This document shows, piece after piece, positions 46,172-58,811 of a DNA stretch of 64,000 nucleotides. The notes beneath the pieces are model-generated. The model was not told where the DNA came from, did not search any database, and saw only the letters and a list, made by a program, of their open reading frames with translations. A program made the translations under genes and the position numbers. This DNA comes from Arachis hypogaea (taxonomy: Eukaryota > Streptophyta > Magnoliopsida > Fabales > Fabaceae). The stretch lies in the NCBI RefSeq assembly GCF_003086295.3, contig NC_092051.1, forward strand, positions 74,587,772 to 74,651,771, in the 5' to 3' direction. Position 1 is the stretch's first letter. Each line of letters opens with the position of its first letter.

Positions 46172-47807
46172 GGAACGTAATCAAAGAATAGTGGGCATAT
46201 TCACTTAGCATAAGGTGAGGCATTTTGGTGTTGAGAAAGGTAAACAAGAAAAATTCAAACACCAAATTCCGATGAGGCATGAAAGTTACAAGGTTGAGAC
46301 AAGAATTGAAAAGTTTATCCTCTATGTGACTTAAGGTAATTTAGGCTTGGAGAAAATGAATCAACTTAGCCACATAGGTAAAATGAAATCTTTAACCTTG
46401 TGAGAGCATGCAAAAGAGGCTCCAATTTTTAAATGAAATCCAAGTTTATTGGTCAATTTGAAAGTCAATTAAGGCTTATTCAATGCTCAAGAAGAACACA
46501 AAATTAAAAAAAAAATCTAAGAAGTTAAAGAATTGAACAAAGAAGTTATAGAAAATTTCTTGAGGTAATTTCCAAAACCAATTAGCAAACAAGATTCTTT
46601 TTGACACAGGATTTCGTCAAATAGAATATTATTGAACCGAATAAGATAATGTCACTTAATAAAACATGGCTAGGAAAAATTCGGCAGCATTTCCGCAGTA
46701 AATTGGCCTATTTTCGAATTTTAATCAATCAATTCAATTTCCATATGAGTTCATTAACAATTAAAAACACAAAAACCATATATGAGTTCATATGAAATGA
46801 GCAATTAAGCTAACAAACAGCAACAAAACATCAATAAACAATTTAAACCAAGCCAATAGCATCAAGCAGCATTCTTTCTTTGAACAATGAGCAAAAATAA
46901 TAGCTTAAAACACTACACCAAAATAGCAACAATGCACAAAATATAATGGACTCAATCAGCATTTGTTGCATTGAATTCGATAATCATTCCAGAAGTAAGT
47001 AGTATGAATTCAAGCAATTACTCATAATTGAATCCAACAACGAACTGCAAATGGGAACAAAAGCTCAGGCAATAACACTCAGCAAGAACAAAGCAACAAT
47101 GAACAACCAGGCAATAGCATCAAGCAAGCTAGTTTAACACAAAGGCAAATCAATGAAACAGCAACATTTCCAAGCAGCAACATTAATCAAACAAACCTAA
47201 AAATGCATCTCTAACTAACCTAATTTAACCAAAATTAAACTAATTAATCAATCCTACTTAAAAAAACAAAGGAAATTAACTAAAGAAACCAGAACAAAAT
47301 GGAAACAGAGGTTGAACCTGGGAGAAGCAGAAATAAAAATGGAATCGGACAGGGAAGGAAAGTGGGGTGAAGCAACGCCGGCCCAAAGGCGGCGGCTCAA
47401 TCATTGGTGCGGTGGCACAGACTGGAGAAGCAAAAATAGGGGCTGAGACAGGGCTGTTGATGTGTTAGCATATTTCCTATATTTTCCTAGTGAATTTGCA
47501 TTCAATTTGTTGAGTTTAATCAAGAATTAATTATCTTTTAGTCACTATGGATGCTACTTTAAGTCATGTGCAATTCTTTTTGTTTTAGGTAGCATTCGGC
47601 TAGATTTGATGGAGTTTCCACAGAAAATAGAAGAAGGCGAATGACGCTATCAACCATGACCTCTCTGCGCTCAAAACTGAATAACTCGAGCTACAGAGGT
47701 CCAATGGACGTGATTCTAGTGGCATTGGAAGGCTAACTTTTAGAGCTTTCCAATAATATATAATAGTCCATACTTCTTCTTCACCAAGTCAGTTAGCAAG
47801 GGTGGTG

Positions 47808-47978
47808 CCTAACTTGAGAATTCTCAAGGTAGGAGTGAAGATAAACCATACTCCATTGACCAAGGCTGCCAAGGCTGCGCCTAACTTGAGAATTCACAAG
47901 TTAGGTGCCAGAATAAAAGAGAAGCGTCCAAGGAGTTCTGCCTAGGCTGTGCCTAACTTGAGATTTCTCAAGTTAGCC
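47808..47978. repeat. 73-bp tandem with CCTAACTTGAGAATTCTC palindromes
   Basis: Three near-perfect 26-bp palindromes (CCTAACTTGAGAA with its complement) start at 47808, 47881 and 47954, exactly 73 bp apart. Half units (CAAGTTAGG and CAAGTAAGG) follow to about 48127. Confidence 0.8.
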
Positions 47979-48130
47979 GCAATGCACAACAACAACACGC
48001 AACATTTGTCTTGGCTCCTCAAGTAAGGCGCAACGAATCTCCAAGTAAGGTGCAGCGCTTAAGCCCAGCGCGCCATTCCTCACTGTACCACCCAAGTTAG
48101 GAACAACTCACTCTCAAGTTAGGCATGGGT

Positions 48131-48138
48131 TATAAAGG
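48131..48138 (+). promoter_or_regulatory. TATA box of TE13 LTR
   Basis: TATAAAGG just downstream of the palindrome array, as in the TE6 LTR. Confidence 0.5.
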
Positions 48139-49039
48139 ATTCAAGTGGTCCCCAGCCTTCCTAGAACCCAGCACGCAATCTCCTATTTGTTCTTATTAAG
48201 CTTCAATTTTATTTTAAAATAGGAAAAGATCTTATTAGTTTTAGGAAATATAATTTACATTAATTAGGATTTAATACAAAAGGGAAAAGAATCAGCCCTT
48301 CGGGCTCATCTCTTCTCTTACCTCATTCCGCAATTTACAGTTTTTCAGAATCCTTGTTTTCTCTCTGAACCATGAGCAACCAAACCTCCATCATTAAGGT
48401 TAGGAGCTATGTCTATTGTATGGATTGATACTATTACATTTCTATTTTAATTCAGGTACTGATTTATGATTCAAGAATTATTTTCATTCTTTATTGTATG
48501 AATCTGGGTGGAACAGAAGTATTACCTTGGTTCTAATTGAGTTCTTGTATAACTTGGAAAAGCTCTTTACTTGAACAACAGCTTGAAAACATATTCTCCT
48601 AATTTCTAATTATCTGGACTTAACGGGATACATGACATATAATCCTCTTATATTTAGGTAATTAGGGTTTTTGTGGCATATAAACTAGAATTGAACTTCA
48701 CCCTCTAATTGAAATTAAGTGACCAAGGAATTGGCGGTAGATGAAGGTTAGAGGAGACTAAAAAGGTCTAAGGAATTAGGGTTTAGTCAGATATAGTTTT
48801 CCATGAATTAAATCTTGCATGATTAAAATAGTTAGTAAGAAAAGTCATCCGAAAAATAGATAACTCTAAAGCCTTAACAGTTTTCTCCATATATTTCACA
48901 ACCCGGTAACTGTTTGCTTTCTGATATTCTGAATTTATTGTCTATGCTTTTGAACACTCAATACACCATTTACTGTTTGTCTAACTAAGTAATTCACTTA
49001 ACCATTGTTTCCTAGTCCATAAATCCTCGTGGGATCGAC

Positions 49040-49055
49040 CCTCACTCACCTGAGG
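49040..49055 (+). other. U5 hairpin of TE13
   Basis: CCTCA-CTCACC-TGAGG, followed by TATTACTTGGTACGACCC. Confidence 0.55.
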
Positions 49056-49122
49056 TATTACTTGGTACGACCCGGTGCACTTGCTGATTAGTTTGTGGGC
49101 TTTAAATTCTGCACCAAGTTTT

Positions 49123-49140
49123 TGGCGCCGTTGCCGGGGA
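49123..49140 (+). other. TE13 primer binding site
   Basis: TGGCGCCGTTGCCGGGGA, a full tRNA-Asp-type site 6 nt after the LTR. T-rich leader follows to about 49472, where TE14 begins; nothing else is recognised there. Confidence 0.88.
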
Positions 49141-49944
49141 TTAACTGTGATGACAACTATTCGTTGTTTGATTGCTTAGATTAGATAATTTTTCTTTTAA
49201 TTAGTTTTATTTTAGTATTATTAATTTTTATTCTTCATTTTTTTTCCTTTATTTTTTTTCTTGTTTTTCGTTCACCTAGCCCCTGTCTTCATTTCATTTT
49301 TTTTGATATATTTCTTTAACTTCAATTGTGATTGTTTTTTACCTTCTTTCGTTTCTCTTTTTTTTTTTATTTTAGTTTATTTTCATTTTCCTTCTTTATT
49401 TTATTTTATCATTTTTATTTTTCTTATTTAATTAGTCTCATTTAAATTTTAAGCATTAATTTTTTCAAAATTTGGCTTAACTAGCAAGTTTTAGAAAAGA
49501 CAAATTTAGAGACAAAGAAAGGACTGCAGATGTTGTCAACTTCTGACCTCCGTGCACTCAAACAAGCATTTATGGAGCTACCGAGGTCCAATTGACGTGC
49601 TCTAATGGCATTGGAAAGCTAACTTCCAGGGGTTTTCAGCAATATATATTTGTCTATGCTTGTCTTTGGAAATGAAGGTCCAAAACGGGTGTTGAACGCC
49701 CAAAACATACCCTTTCTGGCGTTCAAGGCCCTAAAGGGAGCAAGCTTAGCGTTTGGATGCCCAAAAGGGATCAAACTCGGCTTTTAACATCCCAAGAGGA
49801 GCACTAGGACGTGGATTCACCCCAAGCTCAGCTCAAACACTCACCAAGTGGGCCCGGAAGTGGATTTTCGCACCCTTTAGCTTAGTTTATCACATTTTTG
49901 TAATTTTTAAATATGAACAACATCTTTAAGGTCTAGTATTTTAT

Positions 49945-49953
49945 TATAAATAA
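49945..49953 (+). promoter_or_regulatory. TATA box of TE14 LTR
   Basis: TATAAATAA downstream of the palindrome cluster. Confidence 0.5.
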
Positions 49954-50690
49954 GAGACTTTCTTCCTTTTGAGGATCATGCCTCCCAGGAGGGGAGAAGC
50001 ACAGACACATTACTACTATTATTTTCTGTAAGCTATGAGCAACTAAACCTCCTAGGTTAAGGTTAAGAGCTTTGCTGATACTCATGGATTAATATTGTGA
50101 CTGTTTCAATTTCAATCTATGTTTGATTCCATTCTAAGATGTATCTTTCTTCAACTTAATGAAACCGGGTGGAACGAGAGTATGACCCATTTTCTATATG
50201 GGTTCTTGCGAGTCCCTAGCGCGATAGCATTGAATCACAAGCTTCATTATACATCTCTTAGATAGCTAATCCACGACTTCGTTGGAGACATGGGAACATC
50301 TGTTCAGCCGAGGTACGGGGCGATTAGGGACTTTGTGGTATAGACTAGAATCATAAAGCTTCCTTGTCTGATTCGGAAGATCCAACCTTGTCTGTGGCAT
50401 TTTGACTAGGATCACCAGGGATTGAATTGCAATAGCTTCACCATCGTTTAGATTGGATGATCATTAGCACCGGCGTTTCATCTGAAGTAGAGGAGATTAA
50501 TGACCACTAGCCTCGGCATTAATCACTTACAGTTTGCCATGGAATGAATCATCCATTGTTGAAGTGGACAGTGAGAAAAGTTGATCCAGAAAGAGAAAGC
50601 ATCTCCGAAGCCTCAACCGCTTTCTTATCATTGAGTTAACACCAATCCGGTAACTCTTTGCTCAGTCCGACAATGTCTGTGGGATTCGAC

Positions 50691-50706
50691 CCTCACTCAC
50701 CTGAGG
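50691..50706 (+). other. U5 hairpin of TE14
   Basis: CCTCA-CTCACC-TGAGG, followed by TATTAATTTGACGACCC. Confidence 0.55.
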
Positions 50707-50784
50707 TATTAATTTGACGACCCGGTGCACTTGCCAGTTCATCTGTGCGAAACTTTGCGGAGTCAATTTCGCGCACCAAGCTTT

Positions 50785-50795
50785 TGGCGCCGTTG
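50785..50795 (+). other. TE14 primer site fragment
   Basis: TGGCGCCGTTG matches the tRNA-Asp-type site; the usual CCGGGGA is replaced by unrelated sequence (TTTGACAAAC). The site is damaged. Confidence 0.7.
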
Positions 50796-51256
50796 TTTGA
50801 CAAACTACCGGACTATCTTGTTGCTTAGATTAGGTATTCCTTAAGGTTTATTTGCTATTTTGTTTGTCTCTTTTGTTTTCTTTTTCAAAAATTTTTCAAA
50901 ACCTTTTCTTCTCTTTAGTAATATTTTTCTTTTGTTTAAGTCTTGTGTCAGTCCTTAAGTTTAGAACCTTTTCTTGGTTTTCTTTTGGTCTGTCTTTTCT
51001 TGAGTTTTTTGAAAATTATTCTTGTTTTTCTTCTTGGTATTCGAATTGTTCTTGGTGTTTTTCTTTGTTTGATCTTAAAAATGTTAAGTTTGGTGTCTCT
51101 TAGTTGTTTGTGTTCTTAATTTTCAAAAAATTAGTGTCTTTGATCTTAAAACTTTTAAGTTTAGTGTCTCTTATTCGTTTTTCTTTAAAAATTCAAAAAT
51201 CTAAAAAAATATTTATCTTATCTTTCTTAATTTTTTTTAAAATCTTGCTACCTTTT

Positions 51257-52924
51257 TGGTGTACGAAATTGTGATCGTTCATTCCTTGGTAACGGTGCTG
51301 AAAACTTAATACGCACATTCATAATCTTAGTTCTTTGTCACAACTTCGCACAACTAACCAGCAAGTGCACTGGGTCGTCCAAGTAATTAACCTTACGTGA
51401 GTAAGGGTCGATCCCACGGAGATTGTCGGCTTGAAGCAAGCTATGGTTACCTTGTAAATCTCAGTTAGGCAGATTCAATTGGTTATGGAGATTTGAGAAT
51501 TAAAATATAATTAAAATATAAAATAGGATAGAAATACTTATGTAATTCATTGGTGTGTGTTTCAGATAAGCGTATGGAGATGCTTTTGTTCCTTCTGAAC
51601 CTCTGCTATCATACTGCTTTCATCTAATCCTTCTTACTCCTTTCCATGGCAAGCTGTATGTTGGGCATCACTGTTGTCAATGGCTACATCCCGTCCTCTC
51701 AGTGAAAATGGTCCAAAATGCGCTGTCACCGCACGGCTAATCATCTGTCGGTTCTTGATCCTGCTGGAATAGGATTCAGTAATCCTTTTGCGTCTGTCAC
51801 TACGCACAGCACTCGCGAGTTTGAAGCTCGTCACAGCCACCCCTTCCCAGATCCTACTCGGAATACCACAGAGAAGGTTTAGACTTTTCGGATCTCAAGA
51901 ATGGCCGCCAATAATTCTAACCTATACCACGAAGACTCTGATCGTAAATCAGGAGGCTAAGAGATATGTATTCAAGCTTGCTTTCATGTAGAACGGAAGT
52001 GTTTGTCAGGCACGCGTTCATAAGTGAGAATGGTGATGAGCGTCACATAATCATCACATTCATCATGTTCTTGGGTGCGAATGAATATCTTAGAATAAGA
52101 ATAAGCTTGAATTGAATAGAAAAACAATAGTACTTTGCATTAATTCATAAGGAACAGCAGAGTTCCACACCTTAATCTCTGTGGTGTAGAAACTCTACCG
52201 TTGAAAATACATAAGTGAAAATAGGGTAGACATGGCCGAGTGGCCAGCCTCCCATGGAGGTCTAGAGATCTAAAAATGATCAAAAGATTCGATCTAAAAA
52301 CAATAGTAAAAAGTTCTATTTATACTAAACTAGTTACTAGGGTTTACAGAGATGAGTAAATGCTGCAGAAATCCACTTCTGGGCCCACTTGGTGTGTGCT
52401 TAGGCTGAGCATTGAAGCTTTCACGTGTAAAGGTCTTCCTTGGAGTTAAACGCCAGTTTGTAACCTGTTTCTGGCGTTTAACTCTACTTTGCAACCTGTT
52501 TCTGGCGTTTAACTCCAGAATAGGGTAGAAAGCTGGCATTGAACGCCAGTTTGTGTCCTCTAAACTCGAGAAAAGTATAGACAATTATATATTGCTGGAA
52601 AGCCCTGGATGTCTACTTTTCAACGCAATTGAGAGCGCGCCATTTGGACTCATGTAGCTCCAGAAAATCCACTTTGAGTGCAGGGAGGTCAGAATCCAAC
52701 AGCATCTAGAGTCCTTCTTCAGCCTCTGAATCTGATTTTTGCTCAAGTCCCTCAATTTCAACCAGAAAATACCTGAAATCACAGAAAAACACACAAACTC
52801 ATAGAAAAGTCCAGAAATGTGATTTTTATTTAAAAACTAATAAAAATATGCTAAAAACTAATTAAATGATACTAAAAACTATGTAAAAATAATGACAAAA
52901 AGCGTATAAATTATCAGCTCATCA
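51257..52924 (-). mobile_element. TE15 solo LTR
   Basis: 1668 bp, TGGTGTACGA to CAGCTCATCA on the plus strand, with perfect target copies CTTTT at 51252-51256 and 52925-52929. Close relative of the TE9 LTRs. It has GGCGTT/AACGCC palindromes (about 52445-52550) and a U5 hairpin at 51391-51406. Confidence 0.92.
51391..51406 (-). other. U5 hairpin of TE15
   Basis: CCTTAC-GTGA-GTAAGG on the plus strand. Confidence 0.6.
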
Positions 52925-53775
52925 CTTTTCTTATCTTGATTTAAAAATTTTATGTTTGGTGTTGGCAAAGTTTCAATTTGTTATTTTAAATTTCAAATCT
53001 TATCTTTTCAAATCTTTATCATATCTTTTTACTTTAATTCCTTCCTGTCTTATCTTCTTTTAAAATTTTGAATTTTAAATTCCTATCTTTTTAAATCTTT
53101 ACTATCTTTTTTTTTTTTAAAGTTTAATTTTGAAAATTTTTAAAATCTTATCTTATCTTGGTTTAAATTGAAATTTCAAATTTTCAAAATCAAATCTTTT
53201 ATTCTTTTTAAATCTTGTTAGTTAGTTTGTTGCTTGTTTTATTTTATTCTAATTTTAAAAGTTAGGTATCTTTTTTATTCTCCTTTCTCTTTCCTCTTTT
53301 AACTTCAAAACTTTTTAAAAATCAAATCTGTTGTTTTAATTTTAAAATCTTGTCTTATCTTATTTGATTTTGCTTTTCAAATTTCAATTTTGTAAATCTT
53401 TAATTGGCTCTTTCTTTTTTCTTTTTTTTTAAATTACAAAAATTTTTAAAATCAATTCTTTTAACTTATTTTCAAATCTTTTTAATTAATTGTTTGCTTT
53501 ATCTTGTTTTAATTTCAATTTGGTATTTCTTTAATTTTTATTTTCTCTTTCTTTTTGAATTTCAAACATTTTTACACACATTTCTTTCTATTTTTTTTAA
53601 TTTTTCAAAATTTCATAATTATTTTTTCTTTCTATTTTTATTTATTTTTGAAAAAAGACAATTTTTAATTCTTGTTCTGTCTTCTTGGGTATCTCACTGG
53701 GAGTTCTCTATACGTTGACATAGAGACTGCCACTTTTCTTTGTCTCTTGCTTGTGCAGGAATACCAAAACTCACA

Positions 53776-55168
53776 ATGGATCCAAATGAGGATGTACAAC
53801 CTAGAAGAACCTTGGGATCTTATACAGCTTCCACTCTTGACTTCGACAAAAGGAGCATTAGTATACCTCCTATTAGAGTAGCTCATTTTGAGCTCAATCC
53901 ACAGTTGATCATCTTGGTGTAACAACCTTGCCTATTTCACGGACTTCCTTAGGAATACCCTACTAGATTCCTCTTTGACTTCCTACAGAATTGTGATACT
54001 ATAAAGACCAAGGGAGTGGATTCTGAAGTCTACAGGATGATGTTTTTCCCATTTTCTTTGAGACATCAAGCAAAGGATTGGTTGGATGTCCAACCCAAGG
54101 GGAGCTTGAATACCTGGAGTCAGGTAGTTAGCAAATTTCTGAACAAGTACTTTCCACCAAAGATGCAAACCCAGCTAAGACTGGACATTCAAGGCTTCAA
54201 ATAAGAGGATAATGAGTCTCTTTTTGACACATGGGAAAGGTACAAATTGATGCTCAAAAAATGTCCCATTGAAATTTTCACAGAGTGGGTCAAGCTGGAT
54301 ATCTTCTATGACAAACTCTCTGAAAGAGCCAAGGTATCCCTGGATAATTCTGCGGGTGGCCCTTTACACATGAAGAAGACTCTAGAGGAGGCCAACAAAC
54401 TCATTGAGATGCTGGCTAACAACTAATACCTATACCATCAGAGAAGACGTCAATGAAAAGAGAGGAGAATGGAGTGTCAACCGAATTAGCTATCCATGAA
54501 CAAAATGAATCTTTAGTCCAGTAGCTGAACTTTCTCACACGACAAGTGTTGACCCTGCAAAGTTTAGTTAACAACCCTCCTCCTCAGTCTCCACAGCCTC
54601 AAAGTACTCTTGACCTGGCACTTGCAATAGCAGAACTTGTAAAGAGCCAGCAAGGCTTCATGCAGGAGACCAAAGCCTCCATAAGGAATATGGAAGCACG
54701 GTTGAACCAGGCTAAACAGCACTTGTCTGAATAAATAAGAGAAGAGTGCCAAGCTCTCCAATTAAGGAGTACCCAAAACACCCAGCCTCAGAACAGTAAG
54801 AGGCAGGAAGAAGAGCTGGCAAAAGATGAACAAGTTGTAGTTCAAGGAACTCATGAGAGCGCTGAATGCCCAGAACGGGGTAGCCAGGGCGTCCAACGCC
54901 CAATAGGGGGCAGCTCAGGCGTCCAACACCAAGAAGGGGGCAGCCCAAGCATTGAATACCAATCCAAGGGAGGCCAGAGACGTGTAAGTGCTGATACAAC
55001 CTCTTCTAAGCAAGCTAGTAGCCCTTCTATAGGCACTATAGACACTCACCATGCACCACTCATGGCCCTTGAGTACAAGGCCAAGTTACCATACCCTCAA
55101 AGACTCCAGATAGAAGAAAAGGATAGGAAATTTACCAAATTCCTAGAAGCTTTAATTTCAGGAAACTA
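53776..55168 (+). pseudogene. TE14 gag
   Basis: Starts MDPNEDVQPRRTLGSYTA, close to the TE4 gag start. Gag domain motifs: FELNPQLIILV, MMFFPFSLRHQAKDWLDVQP, LRLDIQGFK, CPIEIFTEWVKLDIFYDKL. Early stops at 53920, about 53950, 54202 and about 54424 fit CAA/CAG to TAA/TAG changes; later parts have a further stop (54732) and probably a frameshift. The segment 54855-54965 carries GGCGTCCAACGCC-type repeats in coding sequence. The end (LPYPQRLQIEEKDRKFTKFL) is the linker that normally leads to protease, but TE16 cuts it. Confidence 0.8.
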
Positions 55169-55173
55169 GAGAT

Positions 55174-56304
55174 TGATGAACGGAAATTGTTGTGTCGGTA
55201 AAGAATTTCTCAATTGAAGTCTCATTGCAAGTATAGTTCTAAACCAACAAACAATTCCTCAATAAAAAATTTGTTTGTCACAAGTACAAACCCCAATAAA
55301 AATATAAAACGAAGTATTCAAACCTCGGGATGTCTCTCAAAGAAATTGCAGGAAAGTATTCTTGTTATTGGTTTTGGGACAAGTATTGTGGGGTTTTGTG
55401 ATAAGAGACAAGAAACATAAATGACAAGAAAGTAAAGGAAATTCAAATGATAAAAAGGTCTTGGCAAGGGTTGATGGTTAAGGATCTTTATCCTTGTTAC
55501 TAACCACAACATGATAATCGCAAGGATCAATCTCATTAAGACATCCTCTAACAAGTAAAAGAAAGTCAAATGAGCTACACCAATCCTAATCCATAAGTCC
55601 TAGCCACTCACTAATTAACTTAGTGGAAGCTAGAGTCAATGGACACCAATTATCAAGACTTGGATGTTAGCAACTCAATTTCACCTAGGTTACCATCCCA
55701 AGCCAAAAACACAAAAATCTACTCTAACATCCTTCCAAGCGCTTCTTCAAACACTTGGAAGGCATAAAAGGAAAGCAAGATAAAATTGCAAGAAATGTAA
55801 ATCTATAATTACCAAAAGCAAGGAATTAACAACAATAAAGCAAATCAACAATAAAAGACATCAAACATAAACTGCGTTAAAGGGAAAATAGAAGAAACAA
55901 GAGTGCATCAACAACAAAGTAAACAAATACAAGGATTAAAATACTAAACTAGGAAAGCAAAGGTAAAGGAACAAGGAATAATAAAGGAAAAGTAAATCAA
56001 AGCATGAATTAAACCTAGATCTAAGAAATCCTAATCTACATCTAACCTAATTCTAGAGAGTGGAGAGAGCTTCTCTCTCTAGAAACAAACTAAAGCATGA
56101 TCAAAACTCCATTATGTATTCCCCCTTGACTCCTCTTGAATTCTGCATGTAATCGGCTTAGAAAATGAGTTGGATTTAGGCCTGGGAAACTCATAAATCG
56201 CCCCCATCGTTTTCACTTTAATGAGGTCACGTGCGAGCTGCAACGCGTACACATGGGTCATGCGTATGCGTCGATTGGCATTTTTACTTCCCATGCGTAC
56301 GCAT
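55174..56304 (-). mobile_element. TE16 LTR, truncated by TE17
   Basis: Minus-strand LTR of the TGATAAACC group. Its 3' end starts at TGATGAACGG (55174) next to TE14 gag; its own 5' part is absent because TE17 inserted at ACGCAT (56300-56304). U5 hairpin CGAGG/CTTCG at about 55308-55330. ACGCGT-type palindromes at 56240-56300. Confidence 0.75.
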
Positions 56305-57306
56305 TGATAAACCACTATTTCATGGTTTATCTTGTGCTCAATTGAGTGGTTTTTATCAAGTCTTTGCACACTTATTCATACTATTTGCATGGTTTTACAT
56401 TCTTCCACAACATGATAATCGCAAGGATCAATCTCATTAAGTCATCCTCAAACAAGTGAAGGAAAGTCAAATGAGCTACACCAATCCTAATCCATAAGTC
56501 CTAGCCACTCGCTAGTTAACTTAGTGGAAGCTAGAGTCAATGGACACCAATTATCAAGACTTCGACATTAGCAACTTAATTTCACCTAAGTTACCATCCC
56601 AAGCCAAAAACACAAAAATATACTCTAACATCCTTCTGAGCATTTCTTCAAATCCTTGGAAGGCATAAAAGGAAAGCAACATAAAATTGCAAGAAATGTA
56701 AATCTATAATTACCAAAAGCAAGGAATTAACAACAATAAAGCAAATCAACAACAAAAGACATCAAATATAAATTGCATTAAAGGGAAAATAGAAGAAACA
56801 AGAGTGCATCAACAACAAAGTAAATAAATACAAGGATTAAAATACTAAACTAGGAAAGCAAAGGTAAAGGAACAAGGAATTATAAAGGAAAGGTAAATCA
56901 AAGCATGAATTAAACCTAGATCTAAGAAATCCTAATCTACATCTAATCTAATTCTAGAGAGAAAAGAGAGCTTCTCTCTCTAGAAACTAACTAAAGCATG
57001 ATCAAAACTCCACTATGTGTTCCCCCTTTGACTCCTCTTGAATTCTGCATGTAATAGGCTCAGAAAATGAGTTAGATTTGGGCTTGGGAAGCTCAGAAAT
57101 CGCCCACAGTATTTTCACTTTAATGAGGTCACGTGCAAGCTGCGACGCGTACGCATGGGTCATGCGTACGCGTCGATTAGAATTTTTACTTTCCACGTGT
57201 ACGCATTGATAAACCACTATTTCTTGGTTTATCTTGTGCTCAATTTAGTGGTTTTTATCAAGTCTTTGCACACTTATTCATACTATTTGCATGGTTTTAC
57301 ATTCTC
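55504..57306. repeat. 902-bp tandem duplication across the TE16/TE17 border
   Basis: Unit 1 (55504-56404) and unit 2 (56405-57306) are highly similar. Each contains most of TE16 plus the first 100 bp of the TE17 LTR, so TGATAAACCACTATTTC occurs at 56305 and again at 57207. The duplication happened after TE17 inserted. The copies differ at scattered sites. Confidence 0.88.
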
Positions 57307-58696
57307 CTTCCTGATTTTGTGCTATGGTTGAAAACATGTTTCTTTGGCCTTATATTTGCTAATATTAATCCTCTCTTATTACCATTCGATACCTTGATAT
57401 ATGCGTTAAGTAATTACAGGGATTACAGGGCAGGAATGGCTTAGAGGATGGAAAGGATGCATGCAAAAGTGGAAGAAATACAAGAAACTGAAGGAACTGC
57501 TAAAGCTGTCCAACCTGACCTCTTGGTACTCAATTGACCATAACTTGAGCTACAGAGGTCCAGATGATGCGGTTTCAGTTGCATTGGAAAGCTAACGTCT
57601 AGGGCTTCACAATGATATATAATTTTCCATAGCTTCTTTGAAGCCAGACAATGCGAACGCGTGGACGACGCTTCCGTGTGACTTTACAGCTACCTGTACG
57701 TACCAGAAATCGCTGGGGGCAATTTCTGAGCTATTTTTGACCCAGTTTTCGGCCCAGAAAACATAGATTAGAGGCTACAGAGTGGGGGAATACATCCAAT
57801 CAATCATCATACAACATATATTCACAATTTTTACGTTTTAGATGTAGTTTTAGAGAGAAAGACTCTCTCCTCTTTCTTAGGATTAGGATTTAGGATTTCT
57901 ATTAGGATTAGGATTTCATCTTCTTCATTCCAGGTTTAATATTCCTTTACTTTACTTTATGTTTTCTTCTACTTCCATTTATTCTATTACATTAGTTGAT
58001 TACTTGATGTTGCCAATTTGGTTTATGGATTCCTAAGTTCAATCTAACTTTTTATTTGATATAAATCGAGGTATTTCAGATTTGATTTTGCTATATTTTA
58101 TTTATGAATGCTTTTAATTTAATTTAAGATATTTTCCCATTTTGGCTTTGGTTAAGTTATTTATAATACTTGAGTTATCAAACTCAGCTGTTGATTAAAA
58201 TTGGAATTCTTTGCCGATTAATTTGTACTCCAATAACTCTAGTATTCCCATAGGAGTTGACTAGGACCTAAGGATCAAATTAATTTGTCCACTTGACTTC
58301 CCTTTGTTTAGCAAGGGTTAATTAAAAGTGGGAGCAGAATCCAATTCTTATCACACCTGATAAGGATAACTAGGATAGGATTTCAATTTCTTATACCTTG
58401 CCAAGAGATTTTATTAATTATTAATTTATTTTTCTTGTCATTTAAATTACTTGTTCCTTATTTTAAAAACCAAAAAATATATCTTTTTACATAACCAATA
58501 ATAAATCATACCTCCCTACAATTCCTTGAGAAGATGACCCGAGGTTTAAATACTTCGGTTATAAATTTTATTGGGTTTTGTTACTTGTGACAACCAAAAC
58601 TTTTGTAAGAAAGAAATTCTTGTCGGTCTAGAAGCTATACTTACAACGGGAATTTATTTGTGAAAATTCTAGATCGCACAAGAGTTTCGTTCTTCA
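57207..58696 (+). mobile_element. TE17 5' LTR
   Basis: 1490 bp, TGATAAACCA to GTTCTTCA. It starts with the hairpin GATAAACCA/TGGTTTATC and contains a U5 hairpin CCGAGG/CTTCGG near 58540-58560. An extra 100-bp copy of its start lies upstream at 56305 because of the tandem duplication. Confidence 0.85.
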
Positions 58697-58699
58697 AAA

Positions 58700-58717
58700 T
58701 GGCGTCGTTGCCGGGGA
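58700..58717 (+). other. TE17 primer binding site
   Basis: TGGCGTCGTTGCCGGGGA, tRNA-Asp type with one C-to-T change, 3 nt after the LTR. Confidence 0.82.
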
Positions 58718-58811
58718 ATTGCAAACGTGTTCCTTATTATAGGTTTTTGTAAATATTTTATTTTACTTGTTTATTTACTTTTATTTTCGTTTTTAATTTT
58801 TATTAGCTATT

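Larger units (their letters stand above)
45028..47457 (-). mobile_element. TE11 remnant, minus-strand element interior
   Basis: On the minus strand it has an AGGA hairpin and a TTTTAAGTGTGGGGAGG box (45031-45068) very like the internal module of TE17. The rest is A-rich, without a supported gene: tandem repeats at 45381-45575, the foreign LTR TE12, and unassigned sequence 46172-47457 with many CAACAA/AGCAA words. TE13 inserts at 47458. Confidence 0.45.
47458..49116 (+). mobile_element. TE13 5' LTR
   Basis: 1659 bp, TGATGTGTTAGC to CTGCACCA, followed by AGTTTT and a full primer site, so it is a 5' LTR. The candidate target copy is GCTGT at 47453-47457; the partner is not visible. It carries an array of CCTAACTTGAGAA palindromes, a TATA box at 48131 and a U5 hairpin at 49040. 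Confidence 0.85.
49473..50778 (+). mobile_element. TE14 5' LTR, left end unclear
   Basis: LTR-like sequence ending GCGCACCA before a primer-site fragment. Its body shares blocks with the TE1/TE4 group (AAGGACTGCAGATG, TCTGACCTCCGTGCACTC, ACCTTGTCTGTGGCAT) but has no TGATGAGCGG start. The left end was truncated or is too diverged to place; 49473 is a guess from the TG there. GGCGTT/AACGCC-like palindromes are at about 49685-49790. Confidence 0.6.
50796..53775 (+). other. TE14 5' leader (with TE15 inside)
   Basis: T-rich untranslated leader. It has two tandem copies of a GATCTTAAAA...AAGTTTGGTGTCTCTTA module (about 51070-51170) and another GTTTGGTGT at 52954. No reading frame is credible. Confidence 0.6.
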
